Below are positions 6,140 to 6,814 of a stretch of 6,814 bases of DNA, one piece after another (position 1 is the stretch's first letter; each line of letters begins with the position of its first letter). Source of the stretch: Burkholderiaceae bacterium (GTDB lineage Bacteria; Pseudomonadota; Gammaproteobacteria; Burkholderiales; Burkholderiaceae). The translations under genes were made by a program, and so were the position numbers. Under the pieces are notes generated by a model. It worked only from the letters and a program-made list of their open reading frames with translations, did no database searches and was not told where the DNA came from. Where the stretch lies: assembly GCA_947470165.1 (NCBI GenBank), contig CANISN010000088.1:1-6814 (forward strand). Reading direction: 5' to 3'.

Positions 6140-6814
6140 AGATTGCTTTGACATTTTTTAAGTCCAGCACTTTTGAAAAGGAGGCTTGGAAAAGACGCGC
6201 ACTACCTATAGCAATTGTAGTTGTTGGAGCCTTCGCACTACTGCTCTTAGTTTTACTCTCCATTGCTTCATCTAACACTGAATTTTTTGATTCCTACTTT
6301 ATTTGGCTCTACGCTGCTAATGTGGCGATTGGTATTTGCTTGCTCTTAGTAATTTTGACCTTGGTCATAGTGATTGCGATTCGTTGGCAGCAGGGGCGCT
6401 TTGGTACTCGTCTGATTGCGAAGCTGGCCATGATTTTTGCTTTGGTGGGCGTAGTACCAGGATTAATTTTGTACGGCGTATCTTTGCAATTCGTCTCTCG
6501 CAGTATTGAAACTTGGTTTGATGTGAAGGTCGAGGCTGCACTTAACTCTGGCTTAGAGTTGGGGCGCGTTACTTTGCAAGTTGCTCAAGAAGAGATTTTG
6601 GCTGAGGGCACGTTCATTGCCGAACAGGTTACTCAGGTTCCCTCGGGGACTAGCTCAGAGCAGGTTGGTGCCATGGTGATGAAAATTCGCAATCAATTTG
6701 GTATTCAAGAAGTGACCCTTTTTACTTTGCAGCGCGATATGATTTTTTCGAGTGAGCCCAAGCCTAAAAAATATTTATCCGCACCCAGTCCAGACATCAT
6801 TGCGGAGGCCTTTA
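6136..6814 (+). CDS. ntrY: NtrY-like sensor histidine kinase, membrane and periplasmic N-terminus only (cut by right edge)
   Basis: Translated by hand from the ATG at 6136, which overlaps the stop of the upstream gene (ATGA at 6136-6139). The frame stays open to the end, giving 226 complete codons. Hydrophobic segments at about residues 23-44, 56-82 and 95-121 look like membrane helices. The third contains a VVPGLILY block, which I associate with NtrY-type kinases. After it comes a mostly hydrophilic region (about 123-226) with SIETWFD and charged, amphipathic stretches, consistent with an extracytoplasmic sensor domain. The HAMP, PAS, HisKA and ATPase domains would lie beyond the window, so kinase identity rests on this N-terminal pattern and on gene order (rsmB, DUF4390 gene, ntrY, usually then ntrX). 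The signal sensed is unknown. In betaproteobacteria these systems have been linked to envelope, redox or nitrogen control. The gene symbol is tentative. Confidence 0.75.
   Translation, partial: MKIALTFFKSSTFEKEAWKRRALPIAIVVVGAFALLLLVLLSIASSNTEFFDSYFIWLYAANVAIGICLLLVILTLVIVIAIRWQQGRFGTRLIAKLAMIFALVGVVPGLILYGVSLQFVSRSIETWFDVKVEAALNSGLELGRVTLQVAQEEILAEGTFIAEQVTQVPSGTSSEQVGAMVMKIRNQFGIQEVTLFTLQRDMIFSSEPKPKKYLSAPSPDIIAEAF

Noticed and set aside
1..6814. Search for mobile elements, CRISPR, tRNA, phage or defence genes
   Set aside because: No repeated spacer pattern, terminal inverted repeats, transposase motif, tRNA-like fold or defence-family motif was seen. DprA and TopB can be carried on mobile elements, but here they sit in a housekeeping context.

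Overview
This 6.8 kb window looks like ordinary chromosomal DNA from a betaproteobacterium in the Burkholderiaceae, most likely Polynucleobacter or a close relative. That assignment is an inference. It rests on the moderate base composition, the style of the encoded proteins, and the gene order def-fmt-rsmB-DUF4390 protein-NtrY-like kinase beside dprA and a DNA topoisomerase III gene. No RNA gene, insertion sequence, CRISPR array, phage gene or attachment site was found.

Layout: positions 1-1763 (minus strand) hold the N-terminal 587 codons of a TopB-type topoisomerase III, which runs off the left edge. A gap of about 200 bases follows, with a weak candidate promoter and an orphan Shine-Dalgarno-like motif. 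Positions 1967-2656 (minus) encode an unusually short DprA made of the Rossmann-fold core alone. A divergent intergenic region of 71 bases contains a short inverted repeat and a candidate promoter whose start point would fall on or beside the def start codon. From 2728 to the right edge, five plus-strand genes are packed with gaps or overlaps of -4 to +7 bases: peptide deformylase, methionyl-tRNA formyltransferase, 16S rRNA m5C967 methyltransferase, a secreted DUF4390 protein, and the membrane-anchored N-terminus of an NtrY-like sensor kinase.

How the genes work together: Fmt formylates the initiator Met-tRNA, Def later removes the formyl group from new proteins, and RsmB modifies the ribosomal P-site region, so the first three genes form a translation-initiation group. 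The two downstream genes are envelope and signalling genes joined to it by ATGA overlaps, which implies one transcript and coupled translation. On the other strand, DprA (single-stranded DNA handling and RecA loading in transformation) and TopB (DNA decatenation) are DNA-metabolism genes that may share transcription.

No clearly new system is present. The points most worth a second look are the core-only DprA and the possibly leaderless def operon.
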